Assembly (NCBI GenBank): GCA_902812415.1
Contig: CADDZJ010000005.1
Coordinates: 22,388 to 86,387, forward strand
Direction: 5' to 3'
DNA from: Acidobacteriota bacterium
GTDB lineage: Bacteria > Acidobacteriota > Terriglobia > UBA7540
DNA length: 64,000 nucleotides
Each line of letters begins with the position of its first letter. Within the stretch, counting starts at the first letter, position 1. Shown piece after piece: positions 1-8,071 of the stretch. The translations under genes and the position numbers were made by a program. Below the pieces are notes generated by a model, which saw nothing but the letters and a program-made list of their open reading frames with translations, was not told where the DNA came from and searched no databases.

Positions 1-1392
1 CCAAATGACGTTTCAACCCCGCAACTCTGGGCCAAGTTGCTTCAGCCCTGGGCCGGGCAGGAGTCCATTGATCTCGGCCATTTCCGTCTTCCGCTTCGAT
101 TTAACGGGTTTGATCGTTCGGTGATTTCCGAGTATACGCCCTTGCTGCGAAACCTTGGGTTTGAGCCGATGGGGGGAGGCGTGCTCTCCGCCGGTTCCTC
201 TTCGGACATCTCCTCAGGGCAGGAATCAGCGTCAACGCCAGACGCCAATATTGTCCCCGGCTCGATGATCAGCCTGATGCTGATGCAGGGCGACTTGAAT
301 CTGAACGTCGATTGCACGGTGACTTATCGCCAGGAGAATCGGCTCTACGCCTGCGGACATCAGGTGTTCACGCTGGGTCCGGCGCAAGTGCCCTTTGCTG
401 AAGCGCGGGTTCTGGCAATCGTTCCGAGCCTGACAGCCTCGTTTAAGATCGATGCTCCCGGTCCGGTCGTGGGCAGCATCCGCCAGGATCGTTTCAGCGC
501 GATCTACGGCGTGCTGGGGGATAAATCTCCCACCATTCCCGTTCAGATTCATCTGCATTCGTCGCTCGGAAAAGAAACGGACTACAGGTTTGCAGTGGCT
601 CAGCAACCGCTTCTTTCGCCGCTACTCGTCAACATGGCCATCGTTTCCGCCCTGAGCAGCACGGAGAGGATGGTGGGGCCTTCCACAATTCAACTGAACG
701 GCGAAATCCTGCTTTCGGATGGCGAGGCCGTGAAGGTGGATGACGTGGTTTCTTCGGAATTCAGCAGCGCGGGTTCCGCGGGCGCGGCAGTCGCCGTGCC
801 CTTGAGTTATCTGCTCAGCAGCCAGTTCCCCGATCTTCATATCCGCGGGATTGACCTGAATATTATCTCCCAGAACGAGAATCGGGCGGCAGTTTTGGAA
901 CAGGTCTGGAGCTCGCGATCGGAAGTGCGGCCCGGAGATCACATTGAGGTTACTGCCGTCGAGCGAACGCCTTCTGGCCAAACCCTGACTCAGAAAATAC
1001 CCATTGAAATCCCTGACAGCATCGATGACAAAACGCTTTCCCTGGTGGTGGGCAGCGGGACGGCCATTAATATGTTGCAAATGCAGTTTCTGCGCCCCGG
1101 AAATCCACCGCGCGACCTTCACCAACTGGTGCGAGAATTGAATCGCACCCGACGCGATAACCGGCTTTACGCCTTGCTGATGGCTCCGCAGCGTTCGTTT
1201 GTGATGGAGGGCACGGAGTATCCCTCGCCGCCTCCTTCGCTACTTCAGACCTTCATGGCGGACCCAGCGGTGTCGAGCAAAATCACTTATCGCGGCACTT
1301 CTGTGGTGGGCGATTATGAAACCAAGACGCTTCCTTACTCAATTCAGGGGGAACAGACGCTCTATCTGAGGGTGCTGACCAGCACCCGGTAG
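1..1392 (+). CDS. SpoIVB peptidase S55-like domain protein, 5' truncated
   Basis: The frame is open from base 1, so the gene begins before the window; a TTG at 37 is only the first internal start-like codon. The visible 463 residues carry the part typical of acidobacterial S55-family proteins: a segment with ACGHQVF (His at about residue 120), LGPAQVPFAEARVL, then a conserved block ending GSIRQDRFSAIYGVLG. That His-containing block resembles the GH motif of SpoIVB-type serine peptidases. The GMSGSP-type serine motif expected upstream is not in the window, so catalytic competence cannot be judged. The C-terminal half is beta-rich and has no recognised domain. Probably exported; substrate unknown. 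Confidence 0.7.
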   Translation, partial: PNDVSTPQLWAKLLQPWAGQESIDLGHFRLPLRFNGFDRSVISEYTPLLRNLGFEPMGGGVLSAGSSSDISSGQESASTPDANIVPGSMISLMLMQGDLNLNVDCTVTYRQENRLYACGHQVFTLGPAQVPFAEARVLAIVPSLTASFKIDAPGPVVGSIRQDRFSAIYGVLGDKSPTIPVQIHLHSSLGKETDYRFAVAQQPLLSPLLVNMAIVSALSSTERMVGPSTIQLNGEILLSDGEAVKVDDVVSSEFSSAGSAGAAVAVPLSYLLSSQFPDLHIRGIDLNIISQNENRAAVLEQVWSSRSEVRPGDHIEVTAVERTPSGQTLTQKIPIEIPDSIDDKTLSLVVGSGTAINMLQMQFLRPGNPPRDLHQLVRELNRTRRDNRLYALLMAPQRSFVMEGTEYPSPPPSLLQTFMADPAVSSKITYRGTSVVGDYETKTLPYSIQGEQTLYLRVLTSTR

Positions 1393-1987
1393 GCTGCGAT
1401 GGTCAATATGCCTTAGATAAGGGGTCTCACGCAGTTCCGGTCGTCTTTCAAGGGATGAATAACGCAAGTTCCGCGACGGGTATACATAAAATTTCAGGAA
1501 CGAACCCTAAGCGGTGCTACTCAAAGGTTGAGAGTTTCACAGAGTGAAATATTTGAGATTGGATTAATCCACAAGGGTGGCAACCCAATGTTGCTGGCTA
1601 GACTTTTGCTTGGTTTGATGAGTAAGGGGTTAGCAGGTCGCTGAGGAGCGGTTTCAATGTCTGTCATACTAAACTCTTCGCTGTCACCTTCGCGAAAGCG
1701 GGGGCTCGATGGATTCCCGCTTTTGCGGAAATGACAGCGCCATTTTTATGCACTGTGGTAAGCCAGAGGCTCATGGCATCCCCGCTCAGCATGACAGGTG
1801 GCGGTTCTCAGCATCCTGCAGGCAGATTCTCCATGGAGGCTCGCAAGTCTGCCTGCCGCTTTTCGCCCGCTGTTTTCTGGCGACCAGCGAACCTCGTTGA
1901 GGGGACAACGCCCAACACGAGCGTTATTGTCATCGTGTAACAAAGCTGCCCAACCTCCCGTCTTAATGATTAAAGAAAGGCCTTTGC
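1393..1987. other. Intergenic region, 595 bp, no gene seen
   Basis: No convincing coding region lies between the S55-like gene and the beta-propeller gene. Short open frames here overlap one another on both strands and have no recognisable product. The region contains an imperfect palindromic element at 1681-1738 and probably the promoter for the gene at 1988. The ribosome-binding site AAAGAAAGG precedes that ATG. Confidence 0.6.
1681..1738. repeat. Imperfect palindromic intergenic element
   Basis: The left arm CTGTCACCTTCGCGAAAGC and the right arm GCTTTTGCGGAAATGACAG are imperfect reverse complements around ATGGATTCCCGC. A related sequence with the same GCGATGGATTCCCGCTT core and a GCGGAAGTGAC end is at about 63670-63728. 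It resembles the small dispersed hairpin elements common between bacterial genes. Confidence 0.5.
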
Positions 1988-4288
1988 ATGACTGATAGAA
2001 AGTTCTTTCCCGCATGGCTCCTGGCCATTGCTTTCTGCGCGATTCCCCTCTACGCAACGCATACAGAATTCTGGAGGACCAGCAGCTTCAAGGGCTTTTT
2101 GAAGGGGAATTTGCAAGGCGTTTCGGTGAGCATGGACGGCGAATTGACGCTGGCTCCCGAAACCCGCGCCATCTTCAATCCCGATGAGACGGTAGCGCTA
2201 TCCGTGGTGGCAGGGCGAAACGGCAGCCTTTACATCGGGACAGGTCATCAAGGGAAAGTCTTTGAACTCGACTCGGATCGCCACGGGCGGCTGATTTTCC
2301 AGGCGCCGGAGCCGGAAATTCTGGCATTGGCCATCGGTCCGGATCATGCCCTCTATGTCGGCAGTTCCCCGGAAGGAAAGATCTATCGCGTCACCCCGCG
2401 GGGCAAGTCCTCCGTCTTTTACGACCCCAAGGTGAAATACATCTGGGCTCTGGCTTTTGATCCTGAAGGTCGCCTCTATGTAGGCACAGGAGACCGCGGC
2501 GAGATTTTGCAAGTGGATCGTGACGGCAAGGGGCGCGTCTTTTTCGCCAGCAATCAGACTCACATCATGTGCCTCACGTTTGACCGCTCTGGGAACCTGC
2601 TTGCCGGCAGCGAACCCAACGGCCTGATCTACCGCATCAGCCCTCAGGGAAAGGCCTTTGTCCTCTATCAGGCCAATCTGCCCGAAATTCACGCCTTGGC
2701 GACGGATGCTCAGGGACGCATTTATGCGGCGGCTTTAGGGAACAACGTTCCGGGGGCAGTGCCCGGATACGTTCTTCCTTCCACATCGCCAACTCTCGTC
2801 TCTTCCCCTGCAACCACCGTGACGGTGGTCGCCTCCGCCGGAAACATGGCTGACGATCCTGTCAAAACGCAGCAACCGCAGCAGCCACAGCAACCGCAAC
2901 GGGCGCCTCAGAGGCCCGGCAGGACTCCCTCGGTGAATCCTAACGTCTCGGCCGGTGTGCAACCGTATCATCAGTATGCGTTAGGTCGCGGCGCGTTGAT
3001 CGAAATCCTTCCCAACTATACGGCGCAGACGCTTTGGACCTCAAATAACGAGAGTATCTTCGGATTGGCCACCCGCGGCTCCGACGTTTTGTTCTCAACG
3101 GATGCCAATGGGCATATTTTTGATCTGAAGCCGTCTCCCGACGGCCCCAAGCTGACGCTTCTCACCGAAACCCGCGAGTCCCTGCCCACGCGGATTCTGC
3201 CCGAAGGTTCCGATTTGTTCGTTGCCACCAGCAATATCGCCAAGCTGATTCAAATCGGCACCACCACGGGAACCGAAGGCACTTACGAGTCTCAGGTCAA
3301 AGACGCCGGGTTCATTTCGCACTGGGGTGAAATTTCGTGGCGCGCGGAAGTGCCCGCCCATTGTGGCCTTCAGTTTTATACGCGGTCCGGGAATTCGGCA
3401 CGGCCGGATAACACCTGGAGCGACTGGGCGGGGCCGTACACGAACCCTCCAGGAAGCGCCATCCAGAGCCCGCCTGCCCGATATGTGCAATGGAAGGCTG
3501 TCTTCCATGGTTTGGATGGGCAAAGCCCCAGCCTGGTCGAGGTCAGCCTGGCCTATTTAAATCAAAATCTTCCGCCTGAGATTCGCAATCTGACGATTAC
3601 CGCTGGGAACGAAAGGACCAGTCTCTCAGGCATTCCCATTATCTCGTCAAACCCGGTGATGACCGTCACGCCTATCAGCACCGTAACAACTTCGGCCAAC
3701 TCGCCGACGGTTTACGACACGTCGGGAGGACAGGTAGTGAGCAAGCATCCCATTTATGTAAGCTGGCAGGCTGAAGACCCCAACCGCGACCAGATTACTT
3801 ACTCCCTCTATATCAAGTCGGCAGATGAGCAGCAGTGGCACCTGCTTAAAGGGAATTTGAGGGATACGAATTTCACGCTTGAGCCGGATTCTCTGGCGGA
3901 CGGTGAATATCAAATCCGGCTGGTGGCCTCCGATGAGGCATCCAATCCGCCGGATCGTGCGCTCAAAACCGAACTGGTCAGCGCGCCGTTCTGGGTGGAT
4001 AACACCCCCCCGGTGATTCAGACAATCAGCCACCAGGTGGATGGCCGGACGGCTGTGATCCGCTTTCAAGCTTTGAGCAAAGTTTCCCCTCTTGAGAAAG
4101 CAGAGGTCTCCACGGGCGAGGATCACTGGAAGGAAATTCTATCGGACGATGGGATTGTGGACTCCCAGCGCGAGACCTTTACGGTAAGGCTTCAGGGACT
4201 GGCGCCGGGCGAGCATGTCATCTCGCTGCGGGCTTACGATACAGCCGGGAATATTGGGATTGGCAAGGCTGTTATCGAGGTTCGATGA
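1988..4288 (+). CDS. Secreted beta-propeller protein with C-terminal Ig-like region
   Basis: This 766-residue protein starts at ATG 1988 after AAAGAAAGG. Residues 1-23 look like a Sec signal peptide. Residues about 60-250 hold repeating propeller blades of the form D-x-x-G-x-LYVGTGDRGEI, similar to NHL/SMP-30/PQQ-like repeats. A Gln/Pro-rich low-complexity linker (QQPQQPQQPQ) follows near residue 300, then further propeller-like sequence. The last 250 residues are beta-rich and resemble fibronectin/Ig-like modules (WQAEDPNRDQITYSLY). Such proteins usually bind ligands or polysaccharides outside the cytoplasm. No catalytic motif is visible, so the function is unknown. Confidence 0.75.
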   Translation: MTDRKFFPAWLLAIAFCAIPLYATHTEFWRTSSFKGFLKGNLQGVSVSMDGELTLAPETRAIFNPDETVALSVVAGRNGSLYIGTGHQGKVFELDSDRHGRLIFQAPEPEILALAIGPDHALYVGSSPEGKIYRVTPRGKSSVFYDPKVKYIWALAFDPEGRLYVGTGDRGEILQVDRDGKGRVFFASNQTHIMCLTFDRSGNLLAGSEPNGLIYRISPQGKAFVLYQANLPEIHALATDAQGRIYAAALGNNVPGAVPGYVLPSTSPTLVSSPATTVTVVASAGNMADDPVKTQQPQQPQQPQRAPQRPGRTPSVNPNVSAGVQPYHQYALGRGALIEILPNYTAQTLWTSNNESIFGLATRGSDVLFSTDANGHIFDLKPSPDGPKLTLLTETRESLPTRILPEGSDLFVATSNIAKLIQIGTTTGTEGTYESQVKDAGFISHWGEISWRAEVPAHCGLQFYTRSGNSARPDNTWSDWAGPYTNPPGSAIQSPPARYVQWKAVFHGLDGQSPSLVEVSLAYLNQNLPPEIRNLTITAGNERTSLSGIPIISSNPVMTVTPISTVTTSANSPTVYDTSGGQVVSKHPIYVSWQAEDPNRDQITYSLYIKSADEQQWHLLKGNLRDTNFTLEPDSLADGEYQIRLVASDEASNPPDRALKTELVSAPFWVDNTPPVIQTISHQVDGRTAVIRFQALSKVSPLEKAEVSTGEDHWKEILSDDGIVDSQRETFTVRLQGLAPGEHVISLRAYDTAGNIGIGKAVIEVR

Positions 4289-4439
4289 AGCCCTTGATCC
4301 CACAGACCCTGCCCCCGGGGCCTCCGGGACCCTTCCCGGCAGCCAGGCAGGGAGCAGGCCTTTACCGGGGATACAACTTTCAATTCAGACGCCGCATCAC
4401 AACCCAGAGAAATTGGAAGTGCGGCGCGAATGAAATCAT

Positions 4440-5066
4440 TTGGCCCAAGATCAAAACGCAGCTCCGAAGCCAGCGTTGGAGAGCCAGCTTATCGCGCGCG
4501 CACAGCGAGGCGAGGAGGAGGCATTCGCCGCTCTCTATGGACTTCACAAACGGCGAGTCTACTCCTTATGCCTTCGCATGACGGGTGATACAGCGGAAGC
4601 TGAGGACCTGACCCAGGAGGCCTTTCTTCAGCTTTTTCGCAAGATTTCAACGTTCCGTGGAGAATCTGCATTTTCCACATGGCTGCATCGCCTCGTGGTG
4701 AACGTGGTTTTGATGCATCTCCGCAAAAAGGATATCCCGAGAGTTTCCCTCGACGAGATGGATAACTCTCAGGAAGAGCCGGTGAAACGCGAGTACGGAG
4801 ATGACGACCGCCGGTTGCTGGGTTCGGTAGACCGCATTTCACTTCATAACGCCATTGAGGAACTGCCGCCGGGATACCGGGCTATCTTTGTTCTTCACGA
4901 CGTGGAAGGCTACGAGCATAATGAGATTGCGCAGATTATGAATTGCTCGGTGGGGAACTCAAAATCCCAACTCCATAAAGCCCGGGTGAAGCTGCGGGAG
5001 GTTCTGCGACGCGATGAGAACAAGCTGGCGCGGCAGGCGACGCCGGCAAGGAGAAAGGCGCAGTGA
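4440..5066 (+). CDS. ECF-family RNA polymerase sigma factor
   Basis: This 208-residue protein has sigma region 2 at residues 30-100 ([19 protein letters not shown], then [14 protein letters not shown]) and sigma region 4 at residues 145-190 ([23 protein letters not shown] and an HTH with [13 protein letters not shown]). It lacks region 3, as ECF factors do. The TTG at 4440 is the only start-like codon between the upstream in-frame stop (4431-4433) and region 2, so the start is fairly constrained though no good Shine-Dalgarno site is near. Its stop overlaps a possible GTG start of the downstream anti-sigma gene, implying translational coupling and an operon. Confidence 0.9.
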   Translation: MAQDQNAAPKPALESQLIARAQRGEEEAFAALYGLHKRRVYSLCLRMTGDTAEAEDLTQEAFLQLFRKISTFRGESAFSTWLHRLVVNVVLMHLRKKDIPRVSLDEMDNSQEEPVKREYGDDDRRLLGSVDRISLHNAIEELPPGYRAIFVLHDVEGYEHNEIAQIMNCSVGNSKSQLHKARVKLREVLRRDENKLARQATPARRKAQ

Positions 5067-5089
5067 TTGATGAAGGGGTGGAAGAAGAT

Positions 5090-5773
5090 ATGAAGCTGGG
5101 GAACGCGTGCGAAAAGTTTGAGGCGAATCTCGCCTCCTATCTGGAAGGCGATTCCAACCCTGAAGCGCTCTCTCACGCCAGCGAGTGCGACTTCTGCCGG
5201 TGCTTGCTGGCAGACCTTGATCTGATCCGCAAGGTCAGTCCGGAACTGGGGACTGAGGAGCCTCCGGCAAGGGTTTGGGCGAACGTTCGCGCAGTTCTGA
5301 TTGAGGAAGGAATCGTTCACGATCCGGTCAGCTTTTGGAGGCGCTGGGCGCCGTGGGGCAGCAGAAGCCTTGTGAGGCATCCCGCCCCGTTTGCGGCAGC
5401 GGCAGCGGCGGCCGTGATGGCAGTTGTTTTATTCAAGGCTCCGGGTTATCTTGTTCATTCGAACGCGCCGCCGGCCAATGTCATCCACTCGGTGGTGTTC
5501 ACCCAGGATTATATGGCGCCCAGGGATATTTCGAGCCTTCGCTTGACCATTCAGCAACTTGAGCAGGCTTACCGCGCCAATGAAGCTTCACTGGAGCCTT
5601 CCATGAAGGCGACTTATCAGAAGAGCCTCGATTCGCTCGATGGGGAAATCCGGGAATGCGAGCTTTCGATGAAGCAGCAGCCTGAAAACGACCTCGCGCG
5701 CGAATATCTTTCAACCGCTTACGTCCAGAAGGCGGAACTGCTTCAATCAGCGCTGGAGTATAACCTGCGATAG
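5090..5773 (+). CDS. Membrane-anchored zinc-finger anti-sigma factor
   Basis: The N-terminus has the H-x3-C-x2-C pattern of zinc-finger anti-sigma domains (SHASECDFC), followed by a single Ala-rich transmembrane segment (PFAAAAAAAVMAVVLF) and a predicted extracytoplasmic C-terminal part with two helical stretches. The ATG at 5090 has an AAGGGG/GGAAG-rich leader and is preferred. A GTG at 5063 overlaps the stop of the sigma gene and is the alternative start. It directly follows the ECF sigma gene, so it very likely binds and inhibits that factor until an envelope signal arrives. Confidence 0.8.
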   Translation: MKLGNACEKFEANLASYLEGDSNPEALSHASECDFCRCLLADLDLIRKVSPELGTEEPPARVWANVRAVLIEEGIVHDPVSFWRRWAPWGSRSLVRHPAPFAAAAAAAVMAVVLFKAPGYLVHSNAPPANVIHSVVFTQDYMAPRDISSLRLTIQQLEQAYRANEASLEPSMKATYQKSLDSLDGEIRECELSMKQQPENDLAREYLSTAYVQKAELLQSALEYNLR

Positions 5774-5806
5774 AGAGGGCAGGCCGATGATGGCCGAGTG
5801 ACGCGG

Positions 5807-6688
5807 ATGAATTATCACGTAGACAGGAAGTTTTGGGCAGCGTTCCTGATTCTCCTGGTGCCTGCCAGCGCCTGGTGCGAGGGCCCTCTCCAGCGCTCGA
5901 ACACATTTAACACTATCCCAGCGCCCCGTATCACTGTGACGAATCTTACCGGCACGGTCGAAGTGCGCGGTTGGGAAAAATCTGTAGTCCACGCGGTTTA
6001 TATGATTGCTTCGCCGCGCATTGAGATTGACACGGAAGAGGTTCCCTCCCAGGGAGATGCGGAGAAGATTCACCTTGCGACTCACCTTCTGGACCGAAAT
6101 CTTCAGGGACCGAACGCCAAAGTGGATTACACGCTGGACGTACCTGTGGGATCCAGCATGGAAATCCGCAATCCCCAGGGATTGGTCCGTATCGATAAGC
6201 TGAATGGAGATGTCTGGGTGGAGTCCGTAGGCGGAAATATCATTATCAGCGACGCCGCCGGGGAGATCGTAGCGCGATCGGTGGGCGGGCAGATTCAGAT
6301 TGTTCGCCCGTCCGGTTATGTGGAAGCGTCTTCTGTGAACGGAAATCTTGAATTCCTATCTCCCTCCAGCTCGCGCATTCATGCGCGGACAACCTCGGGA
6401 AGGATTGTCTATGAAGGGAACCCCATCGCCGCCGGGGAATATGTGATGTCCTCCTATAACGGCGATATCGACGTCTTCTGCCCGCCTTCCGCGTCGTTTG
6501 AACTCAATGCACGGTCGGTGCACGGCAAGCTGATCGATGACATGAAACTGACTCATAAGCGGTACCATCGATCAGTTTCCTTCTACGGCAACGCGCTTCT
6601 GGGCATGCACAACCAGGGCGCAGCCACCCTCGAGCTAACCTCTTATAGCGGCACCATTCGGATTCGCCCGCAGACTACCCAACCCTAA
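5807..6688 (+). CDS. Exported DUF4097-type beta-helix protein
   Basis: About 293 residues with an N-terminal signal peptide (FWAAFLILLVPASAWC) followed by repeated short beta-strand units such as GDVWVESVGGNIIISDAAG and SGRIVYEGN. These are characteristic of DUF4097-type putative adhesin domains. A GTG at 5798 in the same frame is an alternative start. It lies 33 bases after the anti-sigma gene on the same strand and probably belongs to the sigma/anti-sigma operon. DUF4097 proteins often accompany ECF sigma modules in Acidobacteriota. No enzymatic motif is visible. Confidence 0.75.
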   Translation: MNYHVDRKFWAAFLILLVPASAWCEGPLQRSNTFNTIPAPRITVTNLTGTVEVRGWEKSVVHAVYMIASPRIEIDTEEVPSQGDAEKIHLATHLLDRNLQGPNAKVDYTLDVPVGSSMEIRNPQGLVRIDKLNGDVWVESVGGNIIISDAAGEIVARSVGGQIQIVRPSGYVEASSVNGNLEFLSPSSSRIHARTTSGRIVYEGNPIAAGEYVMSSYNGDIDVFCPPSASFELNARSVHGKLIDDMKLTHKRYHRSVSFYGNALLGMHNQGAATLELTSYSGTIRIRPQTTQP

Positions 6689-6778
6689 GGTTTGGCATTT
6701 CCACCCTTCTTCGCTGCGCTCGCGGCCCTTGCCAATCTTCCAGGCTGGTTTTTATAATCAGGCTCTTACTGAGATAGA

Positions 6779-7291
6779 ATGGCTCGTCATCGCAAAAAGC
6801 TTATTTACCTCCTGGGATTCATGGGGAGCGGCAAATCCACCGTGGGGAAACTGCTGGCCCGCAACATGGGTTGGCCTTTCATCGATCTGGACGCCACGAT
6901 TGAGGCGGGGCAAGGCGCTACCATCCGGCAGATTTTTGAGCAGGATGGGGAACCCTTTTTCCGACAGATCGAGCATGCAGCTCTCACTGAGGCCTCCAAA
7001 ACCGAGCCGGCAGTTATTGCCCTGGGCGGCGGAACCTGGGTGCAGGAGCCTAACCTCGAATTCATCCGCAGCACAGGTGGAGCGACCATCTGGCTGGATT
7101 GCAGCCTGGAGGAGTTGCGCAGGCGGTGCGCGGGCATCGATGATCGCCCCCTGTTCCGGGATCCCGAAAGCTTTGCTCAATTGTTCAACCAGCGGTTGCC
7201 TTATTACCGCCTCGCTGAATTTCGCGTTGCAACGGATGGGCAGGCGCCCGAAGAGGTTGTTGAACGCATCCTGCGCCTGAAGGTTTTCTGA
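6779..7291 (+). CDS. aroK: Shikimate kinase
   Basis: The 170-residue length fits the family. It transfers phosphate from ATP to shikimate O3 in the chorismate pathway in the cytoplasm. The Walker A motif GFMGSGKST is at residues 13-21; substrate-binding Asp36/Asp38 (FIDLDATIE), Arg62 (FFRQIE) and the GGG loop at 83-85 are all present. The lid region contains DDRPLFRD. The gene is followed without a gap by an exported-protein gene whose ATG abuts the TGA, so the two are probably cotranscribed although their functions seem unrelated. Confidence 0.95.
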   Translation: MARHRKKLIYLLGFMGSGKSTVGKLLARNMGWPFIDLDATIEAGQGATIRQIFEQDGEPFFRQIEHAALTEASKTEPAVIALGGGTWVQEPNLEFIRSTGGATIWLDCSLEELRRRCAGIDDRPLFRDPESFAQLFNQRLPYYRLAEFRVATDGQAPEEVVERILRLKVF

Positions 7292-8071
7292 ATGGCTTAT
7301 TGGCTCCTTGCGGTCTTAATCGCCGCCTCACCCTCCCTTTTCTCCGCGCCTCCACAATCACCGCCTGTCACCGAGGACGAGGGCTGGTTTATTCTGATGC
7401 TGAACGGGCAGCAGATCGGGACAGAGAAATTTCGCATCCACGCGCGCGGGGAAGATCTCGAGGCCAGCGCCCGCATTGAGTTTCGCGCCGCCCAGGACGG
7501 CAACCCGGTAGACTTCAAGACGTTTCCTGACCTGATCCTGAATTCGCAGCTTCAACCGCTCACTTACACGTGGAGCCAGAAGGGCGCTCGCTCCTCCCGC
7601 CTTCAGATGGATTTCAGCCAGCGGGTGGCCAGGATTCGCTACCACACGGTAAATGGCCGCCAGGATGACCGTGAGTTCAACCTGCCGCGAGACGTCGTCA
7701 TCCTGGATGACAACGTGATCTATCAGTACGAACTCACAGCGTGGCGCTACGCGATGACCCCAGGGGGGCAGCAGACCTTTACGGCCTTCATCCCGCAGGA
7801 AGCTTTGCCCGGAACCCTCACCGTGACGAATGCAGGCAAGGAAACCATCAAGATCGGCGGGAAGAAGGAGACCTGCAAACATCTCGTCATTTCCACCGAT
7901 CTTGCGCGCATCGATCTCTGGTTGGATGCAGAGTGGCGGCTGGAGCGCGTGGATCGCGCTTCTGAGCAATTCGTTGCTCTCCGCGCTAGCATTAAATTGC
8001 AGCGAAGGCCGACTGACGCTCAGCGGTTATCTCTGGTTCGCCATCACCAGATCAGTTTCAACCCGAATTGA
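7292..8071 (+). CDS. Exported conserved protein, DUF3108/DUF6134-like
   Basis: 259 residues with a Sec signal peptide (MAYWLLAVLIAASPSLFSA). The mature part is beta-rich, with WFILMLNGQQIGTEKFRI near the start and IDLWLDAEWRLERVD near the end. This is the usual layout of DUF3108/DUF6134-like periplasmic proteins. The start codon abuts the aroK stop. The last 28 bases overlap the 3' end of the convergent TonB receptor gene, so the two stop codons lie inside each other's coding sequence. The family assignment is by resemblance only. Confidence 0.65.
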   Translation: MAYWLLAVLIAASPSLFSAPPQSPPVTEDEGWFILMLNGQQIGTEKFRIHARGEDLEASARIEFRAAQDGNPVDFKTFPDLILNSQLQPLTYTWSQKGARSSRLQMDFSQRVARIRYHTVNGRQDDREFNLPRDVVILDDNVIYQYELTAWRYAMTPGGQQTFTAFIPQEALPGTLTVTNAGKETIKIGGKKETCKHLVISTDLARIDLWLDAEWRLERVDRASEQFVALRASIKLQRRPTDAQRLSLVRHHQISFNPN

